Assembly (NCBI GenBank): GCA_026400425.1
Contig: JAPLPC010000496.1
Coordinates: forward strand, 1 to 17,036
DNA: 17,036 nucleotides
Direction of reading: 5' to 3'
Source of the DNA: Hyphomicrobiales bacterium
GTDB taxonomy: Bacteria > Pseudomonadota > Alphaproteobacteria > Rhizobiales > Xanthobacteraceae
Below, piece by piece: positions 8,473-17,036 of the stretch. Both the position numbers and the translations under genes were made by a program. Positions within the stretch are counted from its first letter, which is position 1. Each line of letters begins with the position of its first letter. The notes under the pieces were generated by a model. That model saw only the letters and a list, made by a program, of their open reading frames with translations. It made no database searches and was not told where the DNA came from.

Positions 8473-9646
8473 TCACATGAAGATTTGGCCAACAACGCCG
8501 CAGAGCAAGACGACCAGCCAAGTTGGCGTCTTCCAGCAGAAGAGACGCACAAATGCACCGATCCCAAAGGCGAAATCCGTCCTGTTCGTGATCCCCGCGG
8601 CCCACACTGGATCGTAGAACGCTGCCGGCAGAAGACCCACAACCGCCGCATTCACCCCGGTCAACGCCGCGCGAGCCGCAGGATGACTGCGTAAGTCGTT
8701 CCAGAACGGAAGAGCACCCAGCACGATAAAGAAGGACGACAGGAAGATCGCAATTGTGCAGACAAGAGCTGCCTTCCAGCCTCCCACCACAGAGCCGGTG
8801 TAGGCGGCGAATGTGAACAGTGGCCCCGGCACGGCCTGAGCCGCTCCATAGCCAGCTAGAAAATCGTTCTCACTGATGAAGTTCGGCGCGACCTCCGCCT
8901 TCAGAAGTGGGAGCACGACGTGTCAACCACCGAACACCAGCGCACCTACCCGATAGAAGGTGTCGAACAGAGTCAGCTCTTGGCTCTTCAGCATCGCCGC
9001 GATCAAGGGAGCCCCAACAGGAGCGCGATGAAGGTGAGCAAGAGGACAGCGCCGACACGCCGGCTGATGGCGAGCGGAAGAGCCGCAGCGGCCGATGGCA
9101 CGTCGCCCTTCAGAAACATCATTCCGAAGAGCGCCCAAGCACGATGCCACCGATCTGGCCCCATGCGGACGGCAAGACGAAAGCCTCAAGCATTGCTACG
9201 GCGGCGACCGAGGCCCGTACCGATCCGGCGTTAGAGTGCGAGCCATCCCCAAGATTGTCAGAGCAACCACGGCTACTGCGGCGACCTTCAGGCCATGAAG
9301 CCATCCGCCAGTTGAATTCCCCCGACTGCAGCCACTCCTCGTGCGAAGAGATAGAGAGCGAGCGCCGTTGGTAGTGTGAACGCGGTCCAAGCCGCGAGGG
9401 CGCCCCGCCAACCGCTGCGCGACATCCCGATTGCTATACCGACTTGGCTGGGCGCAGGCCCCGGCAGAAACTGGCAGAGGGCGACAATGTCCGTGTAGTT
9501 GCCCTCGTTCAACCACTTCCTTTCTCAGCGATCTCCGACCGGAAGTAGCCCAGATGTGCCACCGGCCCGCCGAAGGAGGTTAGGCCCAATTTCAGGAAGA
9601 CGAGGAAAACCTCAAGGGAGCTTCTTTTTTCTGCACCAGTCCCCAC
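8473..9646 (-). pseudogene. chrA: ChrA-type chromate transporter, multiply frameshifted
   Basis: Inner-membrane CHR-family transporter that would export chromate. Reading down the minus strand, family sequence passes through successive frames: LKLGLTSFGGPVAHLGYFR; ALCQFLPGPAPSQVGIAIGM; GGWLHGLKVAAVAVVALTI; VAMLEAFVLPSAWGQIGG; LFGMMFLKGDVPSAAAALPL; and MLKSQELTLFDTFYRVGALVFGG. A TGA (about 8920-8922) follows in the last frame, then HVVLPLLKAEVAPNFISEND and AQAVPGPLFTFAAYTG down to 8473. All pieces are in the family order, so a full-length gene is present but broken by five frameshifts (near 9515, 9310, 9215, 9130 and 9010) and one stop. Each shift fits loss of one base. The upstream limit (GTG 9646) is approximate. 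No chrB regulator is seen. Confidence 0.85.
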
Positions 9647-9902
9647 GATCTTACCATGCACCGAGGCCGGCTAACCCACTGCATTTGGGTAAACCGTTTA
9701 TAAGACCAGGGGTAGTAACGCTTCGTAGAACTCCCTCTCCAAAAGGGGACTAAGGAAACTTCGGCTGGTCTTGTCACGAGCGCCGTTTGCCGCTGCTAGG
9801 TCAGCCTGCCACCTTACACCGTCGGTGAGTGGATCACGTAGCTCGTGGCGTCCCTTTGAGCGCCCGAGAGAACTGCCTGGGCACAAGTCGGGAGCCATAA
9901 CG

Positions 9903-10088
9903 AGCGACATCTTCGCGACGGATCATTGGAATGACCTTGCCGAAACGGCGACGAAACATGTCAGTCAAGAGCTGCCGGTGGCCGTCCTCCTCCCCAGCCA
10001 TTTCATCGAAAATTGCTGCTGTCGCCGGGTATTGCCCGCGAAGCTGCTCGGCAGAGGTGGAATAGATACGCACGTGTCCTCTTCGGAC
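9903..10088 (-). pseudogene. Ferritin-like (rubrerythrin/MbfA-type) domain fragment
   Basis: About 60 residues match the N-terminal ferritin-like domain of membrane-bound ferritin MbfA and related proteins: RIYSTSAEQLRGQYPATAAI, FDEMAGEEDGHRQLL and FGKVIPMIRREDV. The EEDGHR helix supplies di-iron ligands in the intact family. Similarity stops abruptly on both sides. The enclosing frame (9834-10292) adds unrelated residues, and the membrane domain that normally follows is absent. It is therefore an isolated remnant. MbfA proteins export or sequester iron under stress, which would fit the neighbouring metal and efflux genes, but this copy cannot act. Assignment to MbfA rather than another ferritin-like protein is moderately certain. 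Confidence 0.55.
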
Positions 10089-10571
10089 CAGATCGCCAGT
10101 GCCAGCAGTGCTCCCGCTAAAAGAGTTAGTAAAACCGGCGTAACGAAAACTCAAACTCATCAGAACCACTTCGGCAAATAGTAGAACAATCCTAAAAATA
10201 GGACTATTATCGTTATAAGGCCACGCCTCCGCTGATCTCAGACAGTCATGCATCACTCGTAGCGCCAGTTGGTAATGTCTTGCAAAGCGCAATGCGATGG
10301 TTGCCGCGAGCTATCGCCAAATTTAGTGAGAGCGCGGCAGGTCCAGCGACCCTTCGACCGGATCGCACGGTGGCGAAAATTGCTTTCGATGGGGGTGGCC
10401 ATCCGCAGGTGTTTCCCATGCTCGGCCGGAAAGTCGTAGTGTCGTTTACCGGCGACAAACGCCCCTTCAAGCAACCGACCTCGGACTGGAAGTGCAAGTC
10501 CTACGTGGTCCGATGACCACGCTCCGACGCGGCCGCGTCGCCGTCGTGGCCGCTATGTTCCGGTTCGTTGT
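10089..10571. other. Spacer downstream of the RND permease
   Basis: About 480 bases. Frames at 10280-10516 (plus) and 10246-10497 (minus) are open but unrecognised, and neither has a supported start. Two strong inverted repeats lie at 10504-10540, just past the permease stop. Confidence 0.4.
10504..10540. repeat. Two adjacent perfect inverted repeats after the pump operon
   Basis: CGTGGTC (10504-10510) pairs with GACCACG (10515-10521) around cgat. Three bases on, CGACGCGGCCGCGTCG (10525-10540) is a 16-bp perfect palindrome. They lie 31-68 bases past the permease stop (minus strand). Position suggests 3'-end processing or termination, but no U tract follows on either strand. Confidence 0.55.
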
Positions 10572-13500
10572 CTAACCTCCTCTAATCCGCTCCCGGAGCC
10601 GCTGGAAGACGACATATAGCATCGGGATCAGGAAGATGCCGATGGAGCTCGCCGCAATCATTCCACCGAAAACTGCGGTCCCCACTGCCCTGCGGCTGAT
10701 TTGAGCGGCGCCCGTCGCGATGACCAACGGCATAAGACCAAGGATGAATGCTACCGACGTCATCATCACGGCGCGGAAACGCATCTCTGCACCCGAGATC
10801 GCGGCCGACACGATGTCGTGCCCCGCCTCCCGCTGCTCCTTGGCGAACTCGACGATCAGAATGCCGTTCTTCGCCGCCAGAGCAATTAGCACGACCAGAC
10901 CGATCTGGCCGTAGAGGTCGAGACTAAGTCCGGCAATCTTCAAGCCGATAAACGATCCGAGCACGCCGACGACCACCGACAGCAGGACCGGGATTGGGAT
11001 AGTCCAGCTCTCGTAGAGTGCGACGAGGAACAGATAAGCGAATAAAACGGCAAGACCGAGGATCATTCCCGTCTGTCCGGAAGCGGCCTGTTCCTGATAC
11101 GCGGTGCCCGTCCATTCGAAGCTGTAACCGAGCGGAAGCGTGTCGTTTGACACCTTCGTCATCGCCTCCAGCGCGGTACCGGACGAAACGCCCGGCGCGG
11201 GACCGCCGTTGACGGTGATTGCTCGATAGTTGTTGTAGCGCGTGATCACCTGCGGGCCGAGCTCTGTTTTCATTTCAGCGATCGACCGGAGCGGCACCAT
11301 CTCGTTCCGATTGTTCCGGACATAGATCTGCCAAATATCGCGGATGTCGTTGCGGTTCGCGGCCTCGCCCTGGACGTTCACCTGCCACGTTCGACCGAGC
11401 ATGTTGAAGTTGTTGACGTAAACGCCGCCGAGCGTTGCCTGCAACGCGGTGAAGACATCACTCATGTTGAGACCCAGGGCCTACGCCTTGGCGCGATCGA
11501 TGTCGAGATAAAGAGACGGGTTCGACGCGGTGAAGGTAGAGAACACGCGTGCCAGTTCCGGATCCTTGTTGGCGGCCGCAAGCAGGCCGCCCGTGACGCT
11601 GTTCATGGCCGCAGGATCTTGTCCTTCCAGAGCTTCGAGCACGTATTCAAAGCCGCCGCCCGTCGAGAGACCGATCACGGGTGGAAGGTTGAATGCGACG
11701 ACATTCGCCTCTCGGACCTTCTGTCCTTCCCGGAACACCTGCCTAATCACGCTTTGCGCCGCATCGGCCGCAGCATTGCGGTCCTCGAACGGCTTAAGGC
11801 GAACGACCATAAACGCATTGTTCGGCAAGGCGCCGCCATCGAGCAGAGAATACCCGACGATCGACATCGTATGGCTTACAGCCGGGATCTTCTTGACGAT
11901 CTCTTCGACCTGTTTCGTCACCTCACCGGTGCGACCGACGGAGGCACCGTTCGGCAACTGGACCATCACGAAGAACGCGCCCTGATCCTCTTCCGGAAGG
12001 AACCCGGTAGGCGTGATCCGGGACAGGCCGAAGATGCCGACAGCAAATACTGCAACTGCGACAAGTGAAAAAGCCGAGACTCGGACAAGACGTCGGACCC
12101 CGCCCGCGTATTTGTCGCGACTCCAGTCGATCCCTCGCATGACTTTCGCGATGAAACCTTTACGCGGTCCGGAATGCCGCAGGAAGATCGCGCAAAGGGC
12201 TGGCGACAAGGTCAGGGCATTGATAGCTGATATAAGCATCGCGGCGCTGATCGTAACGGCGAATTGTCTGAACAAGGTGCCCGAAACCCCTGGTATGAAG
12301 GCGATGGGGACGAACACCGACAGCAGGACGAGCGTGATCGCGATGATCGGCGCTGTGATCTGGGACATCGCCTTGCGCGTCGCTTCCGTCGGCGACAAAT
12401 CCGGCTCCTCCTCCATCACGCGTTCGACGTTCTCGACGACAACGATGGCATCATCGACCACGATGCCGATCGCAAGTACCATCGCAAGCAACGAAACCGT
12501 GTTGGCCGAATAGCCCATCGCTAAAAGGACAGCGAACGACCCGATCAGGCTGACAGGCACGGCAATGGTCGGCACGATGGTAGCCCGAAGACTGCCGAGA
12601 AAAAGGTAGACGACAATGACGACGAGAACGAATGCTTCGCCAAGCGTTCGGAGGACTTCGTGGATCGTGTCGGCTACGAACGTGGTGGTGTCGAACTGGA
12701 CGAGGTATTTCAGGCCTAGGGGGAAGCGCGGCGAAAGTTTTTTCAACGTATCCTGAACGGCAGCGGCCGTCGTCACCGCATTGGCGCCGGGAGCGAGGTA
12801 GATGCCGATGCCAACGCCCGGGCGTCCGTCGATCCTGGACGCCGAGTCCAGGTTCTGGGCGCCGATCTCGACGCGGGCCACGTCGCCGACGGTGAGAATC
12901 GAGCCGTCCGGATTGGCCCGCAGCACGATCTTCGCGAACTGCTCGGGCGTCGATAGCCGCCCCTGGGTCTGCACGTTGAACTGAAACTGCTGATCGTCGC
13001 TGATCGGACGGGCACCGACGCGGCCAACGGCCGCCTGCGTGCTCTGGGCGCGAATGGCGTTCACGACATCCGAGGGAGCGAGATTGAGGCTGGTCAGACG
13101 CTGGGTATCGAACCAGATCCGCATCGAATAATTCATTTTCGCGAACAACGATGCCTGACCGACGCCTGGCGTGCGCGAAATCGCGTCAAGGACGTTGACC
13201 ACGGCATAATTTGTGATGAAGACTGGGTCCTGCTCGCCGTTCTCGCTGTATAAGACGACGAATTGCAAGATGGCCGAAGACTTCTTCTGTACCGTCAGTC
13301 CCTGGAGCTGCACCTCCTGCGGCAACTGCGCCAGGGCGGCCTGAACCCGGTTGTTCACGTTGACGGTGTTGATGTCGGGGTTCGATCCGAGCGCAAAGCT
13401 GGCCGTGAGCGTGTAGGTGCCATCGTTGCCGCTGGTCGATTTCATATAGAGCATCTTATCGACGCCTACGACCTGCGCTTCGAGGGGCTGCGCCACGCTC

Positions 13501-13679
13501 GCTTCCACCACCGAAGCGGAAGCGCCGGGAAACGTTCCGCTGACGGTAACCTGCGGCGGAACGATATCAGGAAATTGCGCGACCGGAATCTGAGTAAGGG
13601 CCAACAGGCCCGCAATACAGGTCACGAACGCGATGACGATGGCCAACCTTGGTCGGCTGATGAAAACCGAAGAGATCAT
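10572..13679 (-). pseudogene. RND (HAE1/AcrB-type) multidrug efflux permease, interrupted by an in-frame TAG
   Basis: Proton-driven inner-membrane pump of an AcrAB-TolC-like complex. ATG 13679 to the stop at 10572 spans 1035 codons, normal for AcrB. TM1 is at residues 9-29. The proton-relay pair Asp409-Asp410 lies in GIVVDDAIVVVENVER, and the partner Lys is in ALAAKNGILIVEFAKE. Porter and docking domains are collinear with the family. The only visible defect is TAG at 11481-11483, codon 733, inside YLDIDRAKA-stop-ALGLNMSD, where relatives have Gln (CAG). This divides the frame into 732 codons and a 297-codon piece that could restart at ATG 11465. Unless suppressed or reinitiated, the pump is dead; everything else is intact, so the change looks recent. 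The start overlaps the fusion-protein stop by 4 bases (ATGA). Confidence 0.9.
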
Positions 13680-14875
13680 TTCGCGGCACCCGAGTTTTTC
13701 GGAGCGACGCCCCCCGGTGCGTTCGGATCCGACCGGTCCATGGTGGACTGCATTTGCGCGCTGACAGGCCCGGGAGCGACCGGCTGACCGGGCCTGGCGC
13801 GTTGCACGCCCTCCGCAACCACTTTGTCACCGACCTTCAGGCCATCGACCACGGAGGCAACCTCAGCGGTGGACTGACCGAGTTTGATACGCCGCTGCTC
13901 GATCTTGTTCTCCGCCCCCACGACAAACACGTAGTCGCCCTTCTGATCGCTCAACACGGCAGCGCGCGGGATCGCGGGAAGAGAAACGGGCGCCACGCCC
14001 TCGAGCAGAACGGTGACGAACTCGCCATCCGTCAGTTCGCGGTCGCCGAGCGTGGTCTTGGGATTGGGGATTGTACCGCGCACGGTCAAAGTATCGGTGT
14101 TCCGGGAGATCGTGTTGTCAGCAAAGTTCAGATGACCGGTCTGCCTGTAGGTTCGGCCATCAGGAAGCTTCAGCCGGATCACGACGGCGTTGTAGCCGCC
14201 CTTCCCCGCATATTGCGTCCGCAGTTCCAAGACCTGGCGGACCGAGATCGGGAAGGTTACGTACATCGGGTCCTGACTGACAATGGTGGTCAGTTCGCCC
14301 GATGTTGGGGTGACCACGTTTCCTTCGGTGACCGAGGTTCGTCCGATGCGGCCGTTGATGGGCGACCGGATATCCGTGTAGTCCACGTTGATCTGCGAGA
14401 GACTGACCTGTGCCTGAGCGGCCTGAACCTGAGCCTCGAGGCTCTTCTGGTTGGCGATCGCCGAGTCGAAGTTGGCCTGCGTACCGGCGGGTCCCTGCAG
14501 AAGTATACGCTGCCGCTCCGTGGTTGTCGTCGCATTCTGGAGCGTGGCCTGGAGTTGCGCGACCTGCGCCTTCTTGGCGTTCAGGTCCGCTTCGAAAGAC
14601 GCTCGCTCAAGCGCGTAGAGCCGGTCGCCAGTGGCAACCTCGTTGCCTTCCTCGAACAAGCGCTTGTTGAGGAAGGCCGTCACGCGTGCCACGACGCTGA
14701 CGCGATTGACCGCCTCGACGCGGCCGAGAAACTCGCTCGTCTCGATGATCGGTCGTTGGGCGACGTCGATGACGCCGACTGCAGGCGGAGCGCTTTGCGG
14801 AGCCTGCGCAACTGCAGGTCCGGAGACAGCCACAAGGAGGAACGCTCCAATCGGGATGGCCTTATTGGGAAACAT
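13676..14875 (-). CDS. RND efflux periplasmic adaptor (membrane fusion protein, AcrA/MexA type)
   Basis: A 399-residue adaptor linking the RND permease to an outer-membrane channel. The N-terminus MFPNKAIPIGAFLLVAVSGP with AVAQA is a signal peptide without a lipobox Cys, so the protein is probably not lipidated. Then come a first lipoyl half and β-barrel strand (SEFLGRVEAVNRVSVVARV), a long coiled-coil hairpin (about residues 85-150, AQLQATLQNATTTTERQRIL), the second lipoyl half (YTDIRSPINGRIGRTSVTEG) and a β-barrel/membrane-proximal region ending KLGQSTAEVASVVDGLKVGD. I chose ATG 14875, preceded by CAGGAT 8 bases away, over an in-frame TTG at 14932 that overlaps the regulator stop. The gene is intact, lies 53 bases after the regulator and overlaps the permease start by 4 bases, so one operon with translational coupling is likely. 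Confidence 0.92.
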   Translation of the reverse strand: MFPNKAIPIGAFLLVAVSGPAVAQAPQSAPPAVGVIDVAQRPIIETSEFLGRVEAVNRVSVVARVTAFLNKRLFEEGNEVATGDRLYALERASFEADLNAKKAQVAQLQATLQNATTTTERQRILLQGPAGTQANFDSAIANQKSLEAQVQAAQAQVSLSQINVDYTDIRSPINGRIGRTSVTEGNVVTPTSGELTTIVSQDPMYVTFPISVRQVLELRTQYAGKGGYNAVVIRLKLPDGRTYRQTGHLNFADNTISRNTDTLTVRGTIPNPKTTLGDRELTDGEFVTVLLEGVAPVSLPAIPRAAVLSDQKGDYVFVVGAENKIEQRRIKLGQSTAEVASVVDGLKVGDKVVAEGVQRARPGQPVAPGPVSAQMQSTMDRSDPNAPGGVAPKNSGAAK

Positions 14876-14928
14876 CGTGTCTATCCTGGTGGGAATGAGA
14901 GAGCCGAAGTTGAACTGAATTTTCGAGA

Positions 14929-15459
14929 TCAAATTCCCTCGGAGCGAGGTCCGACCGCCTGCGCTCTGATCACGCGCAGCAGTTTCCGCTCGATGATCTC
15001 GAGCGCGCCGTAGAATTCTTCAAGCGATGTATCGTCGAGCGCTTCGAAAAGCCTGCTCCTTGCCGGGTCAGGGCGCGCGCGAAGCCGCTGGATTCTCGCG
15101 CTTCCTTCCTGAGTAAGCGACAGGATCGCCATCCTGCTGTTCCATGGCGCGATTTCACGCGCGAGGTAACCCAATATCTCAAGTTGCTTGGCCTGTCCGA
15201 CGACGAAACGGACGTCGCGCATGAGAGATTTGGCCGCCTGAAGTGTCGTCACGCCCTTGCCGCGATCCAGATCAACGACGGCGAGAATGAGGTTAATGTG
15301 GTCAACCGATACATCAAGGCTATCCGCCCAAAGCTCCTTCAGACGGCTCAACTGGTCGTTGATCGCGCCAATCTTGCGAAGGGTATCGCGCTCCGCACTG
15401 GACCGCGTCGACCATCCGCTCGGCAAAAGCTCCGCTCGATCACTTCCGTCAGTTTCCAT
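14929..15459 (-). CDS. MarR-family-like winged-helix regulator of the efflux operon
   Basis: A 176-residue protein whose centre looks like a MarR winged helix: SLDVSVDHINLILAVVDLDR, then the recognition-helix region LQAAKSLMRDVRFVVGQAKQ, then the wing LGYLAREIAPWNSRMAILSL followed by TQEGSARIQRL. A C-terminal helix pair (LEEFYGALEIIERKLLRVIR) would complete the dimerisation bundle. Such proteins repress neighbouring efflux genes until a phenolic or drug ligand binds. The frame is open to 15753; ATG 15510 (193 residues) and ATG 15459 are both possible and neither has a good ribosome site. I prefer 15459 because the operator-like dyad at 15489-15503 then lies in the leader. It is first in the regulator-adaptor-permease operon. 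Confidence 0.7.
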   Translation of the reverse strand: METDGSDRAELLPSGWSTRSSAERDTLRKIGAINDQLSRLKELWADSLDVSVDHINLILAVVDLDRGKGVTTLQAAKSLMRDVRFVVGQAKQLEILGYLAREIAPWNSRMAILSLTQEGSARIQRLRARPDPARSRLFEALDDTSLEEFYGALEIIERKLLRVIRAQAVGPRSEGI

Positions 15460-15488
15460 CGCGCTTCGGGAGATTTGACTAGAACTAA

Positions 15489-15503
15489 ACGGAACGGTAT
15501 CGT
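15489..15503. promoter_or_regulatory. Operator-like site upstream of the efflux operon
   Basis: ACGGAACGGTATCGT (15489-15503) is an imperfect dyad (ACG...CGT arms) lying 30-44 bases upstream of the preferred regulator start. Its first ten bases are identical to the minus strand at 16491-16500, and ACGGAAC also occurs in the perfect dyad at 7222-7244. A repressor site for this operon is a reasonable inference; no −35/−10 pair is clear enough to call. Confidence 0.45.
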
Positions 15504-15510
15504 AAATCAT

Positions 15511-16560
15511 ATAGGGATTGCAAGCCGCCTCGGCACAAATGTGCTCGCCCGGAGGTCCCGTAATGGAGTATATGACAGCAAGCCGGAAAAGAGAGCCGCA
15601 CGCTTGGACGTCCCTTTCTCCGCATCCTAAAAATCGGTGATCGGGAAATTCCCTAGGTCCGGTTTCGATCGCATGTCCATCGAAGTGATTGCGCTCGCCG
15701 GCGAAACCTCTAGCCGCGTCCCTGCTGGAGGATTCTAGCATCTTTCGCGCCATGTTCCGGGCCAGCTGGCTGTCAACACCCGGCTTCGTACGCTGTTTAT
15801 GAGAGTACTATACAATTACGGTTTCAAGAAAGGATCCTCCGGTAATGCCTGATTAAATTCTCTGCCTCTGACTGACGGCGCAATCGGTACTCGATGATTG
15901 GTCCGATCGGACGAGAAAGTCCGGATGCTCGGGCTTTAGGCCCGTTCCGAGCTTCGGGCCGATCGGAGAACGAACTGCGCAAGGCGGCTCGGATTGATGG
16001 GTCGAACGTTTTGCTGCCGAATGCCTTATTCCGCCAGGCCGGCTGCGATGGTTTTCGACGTCCCCCCGCTCTTGCACGTAGATCCGCGCGAGATCCGATA
16101 CTTGCTGCTCGATTACTGCCGAAATCGACAATCGATGCATCATGCCCTCGTTGATACAGGAGCGCCCCTGTTGAAGGCTATCGCCTCGCTCTCCGGGAGG
16201 CGTTACGCTGGCAATGACCCGCCCCCCCCCCCGGGCGTATACAAGTCGTTCGCAGCTTCAGACCGTCAAAACAAGCTTGTCGTAACGGTTCGCTTGGCAA
16301 GTTCGGCCTCTATGGAAACGGCTTTCTCCGAGGTCGTGTTGCCCAGCTTGGCCACGCTCTGCTGTACGGCGAACATCAAGATCCAGCTGCTTGGCTGGTT
16401 CGCGGGAGCTTGGGCTGGTTCATCGACGTCCTCAACCGCCTAGCGCGACCCGAAATCCGGCTGGACCAGGAACGCATCTTGATAAACCACACCGTTCCGT
16501 ATTACGCCTCGCATGCGTTCACGGGAAGCGACCGCAGTTCCAAAAAGGGTCATCCGCGAG
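15511..16560. other. Region between the efflux operon and the TetR remnant
   Basis: About 1 kb with no recognised gene. A minus frame at 15853-16143 (96 codons) has acceptable codon use but no family I know. A second minus-strand frame runs from ATG about 16590 through a TAG near 16440 to a stop near 16280; its middle (FAVQQSVAKLGNTTSEKAVS) has strongly GC-rich third positions, as real genes here do, so a degraded gene is likely. The stretch also holds a C11 run at 16222-16232, a 12-bp palindrome GTCCGATCGGAC at 15901-15912 with a partial second copy near 15959, and an operator-like site at 16491-16502. Confidence 0.4.
16491..16502. promoter_or_regulatory. Operator-like site upstream of the TetR remnant
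   Basis: ACCGTTCCGTAT on the plus strand (minus: ATACGGAACGGT) matches 11 of 12 bases of ATACGGAACTGT at 7224-7235 and shares ACGGAACGGT with 15489-15498. It lies about 60 bases upstream of the TetR-type ATG at 16561, the usual place for an autoregulatory operator. Confidence 0.45.
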
Positions 16561-17021
16561 ATGAGCGAATGCGTCATCGGAGGCCAGCCCCATAATCGAA
16601 TCCTCGGGTCTGCAACCCGGGCTTTCCTAAAATGGGGTTACCATGGGGCTCGCTCGACGAGATAGCAGTCCGAGCTGGAGCATCCAAACGTAAAATTTAT
16701 TCGCGGTATTTGGGCAAGATGGACCTGTTCCGTTCCGCCGTGCAGATCGTCATGTCGGGGTGGAGAGGCAGCATGCCGGAACTTTAAACGCGGCAGCGCA
16801 GCTTGGAAGCTGTGCTGGAATCGCTTGCTTGCGATCTCGCCGACTTATGGTGCCAGCCTCTGTCCCGGGAGGCACAACGTCTCGCACTCGCGGAGAAAAG
16901 AGCTGCTTGTATTCCGGCAACGCAGCTTGCGCCTCCAAGAGGAGTGGTCGCCGAGAAACGAAGATCATCGATGCCAAGATTTGTTATGAAGTCCTCTGCT
17001 ACGACCACCGAATTCGAATAG
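16561..17021 (+). pseudogene. TetR-family transcriptional regulator, frameshifted and with an in-frame stop
   Basis: ATG 16561 begins a frame containing the first TetR helix, NRILGSATRAFLKWGYHGA. At about 16648 the family sequence jumps one frame to SLDEIAVRAGASKRKIYSRY and LGKMDLFRSAVQIVMSGW, the classic TetR helix-turn-helix and its following helix. The shift fits loss of one base between GGGC and TCGCTC. In the new frame a TAA at about 16785-16787 interrupts the protein. The ligand-domain segment then continues (RSLEAVLESLACDLADLWCQ, then PLSREAQRLALAE) to a stop at 17019-17021. The last 30 or so residues do not look family-like. The intact protein would have been a dimeric repressor, probably of an efflux system. 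The operator-like site at 16491-16502 lies just upstream. Confidence 0.75.
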
Positions 17022-17036
17022 GGAATGATACCATCG

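Noticed and set aside
8907..9374. Plus-strand 155-codon frame rich in Arg, Ser and Pro
   Set aside because: Antisense to the chrA remnant; its composition is typical of a shadow frame.
13754..15013. 419-codon plus-strand frame
   Set aside because: It is antisense to the membrane fusion protein and regulator. Long antisense frames are expected in GC-rich genes and the product has no family features.
15994..16443. Plus-strand 149-codon frame, briefly considered as a molybdenum hydroxylase large-subunit fragment
   Set aside because: The resemblance was limited to a few residues, with no conserved motif, and the C11 tract makes the frame unreliable.

Overview
The gene content (tripartite tricarboxylate transporter, branched-chain-amino-acid-type binding protein beside an acyl-CoA ligase, small Cys-rich secreted protein, AcrAB-type pump) and a moderate-to-high GC make an alphaproteobacterium of the Bradyrhizobium kind the best guess. 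This is inferred from protein character only. The window looks like an accessory, decaying region: long AT-richer spacers, many gene fragments, and several genes broken by frameshift or nonsense changes. I recognise no transposase, integrase, tRNA, rRNA or CRISPR array.

Layout. 2-202 is the C-terminal end of a TctA-type permease. 749-1633 is an intact alpha/beta hydrolase. 1634-2400 is a long spacer with a strong minus-strand terminator hairpin. From 2401 to 4697 an AMP-dependent acyl-CoA ligase (minus) and an ABC substrate-binding protein (plus) face away from each other. Both have lost their 5' ends at one common breakpoint near 3898-3909. A bidirectional terminator separates them from a NUDIX hydrolase (minus, 4886-5704). 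Next come a one-domain PilZ protein (minus, 6596-6841), a small secreted Cys-rich protein (7288-7548) and a PepSY-like exported protein (7626-8213).

From 8473 the content changes to heavy-metal and efflux functions, all on the minus strand. There is a chrA-like chromate transporter wrecked by five frameshifts and a stop, and a ferritin-like/MbfA-type fragment (about 9903-10088). An efflux operon follows, transcribed from high to low coordinates: MarR-like regulator (start near 15459), membrane fusion protein (14875-13676) and RND permease (13679-10572). The permease frame carries a single in-frame TAG at 11481-11483, which divides an otherwise full-length pump into 732- and 297-codon pieces. 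The window closes with a broken TetR-family regulator gene (16561-17021).

Regulatory thread: dyads of the form ACGG...CCGT occur in non-coding DNA at about 6162-6181, 7222-7244, 15489-15503 and 16491-16502. They look like one family of operators, perhaps for a TetR-type repressor of the kind decaying at the right edge. No complete undescribed system was found. The most useful leads are the amber-split pump, the shared operator-like dyads, the head-to-head double truncation, and the fact that all six recognised frameshifts look like one-base deletions.
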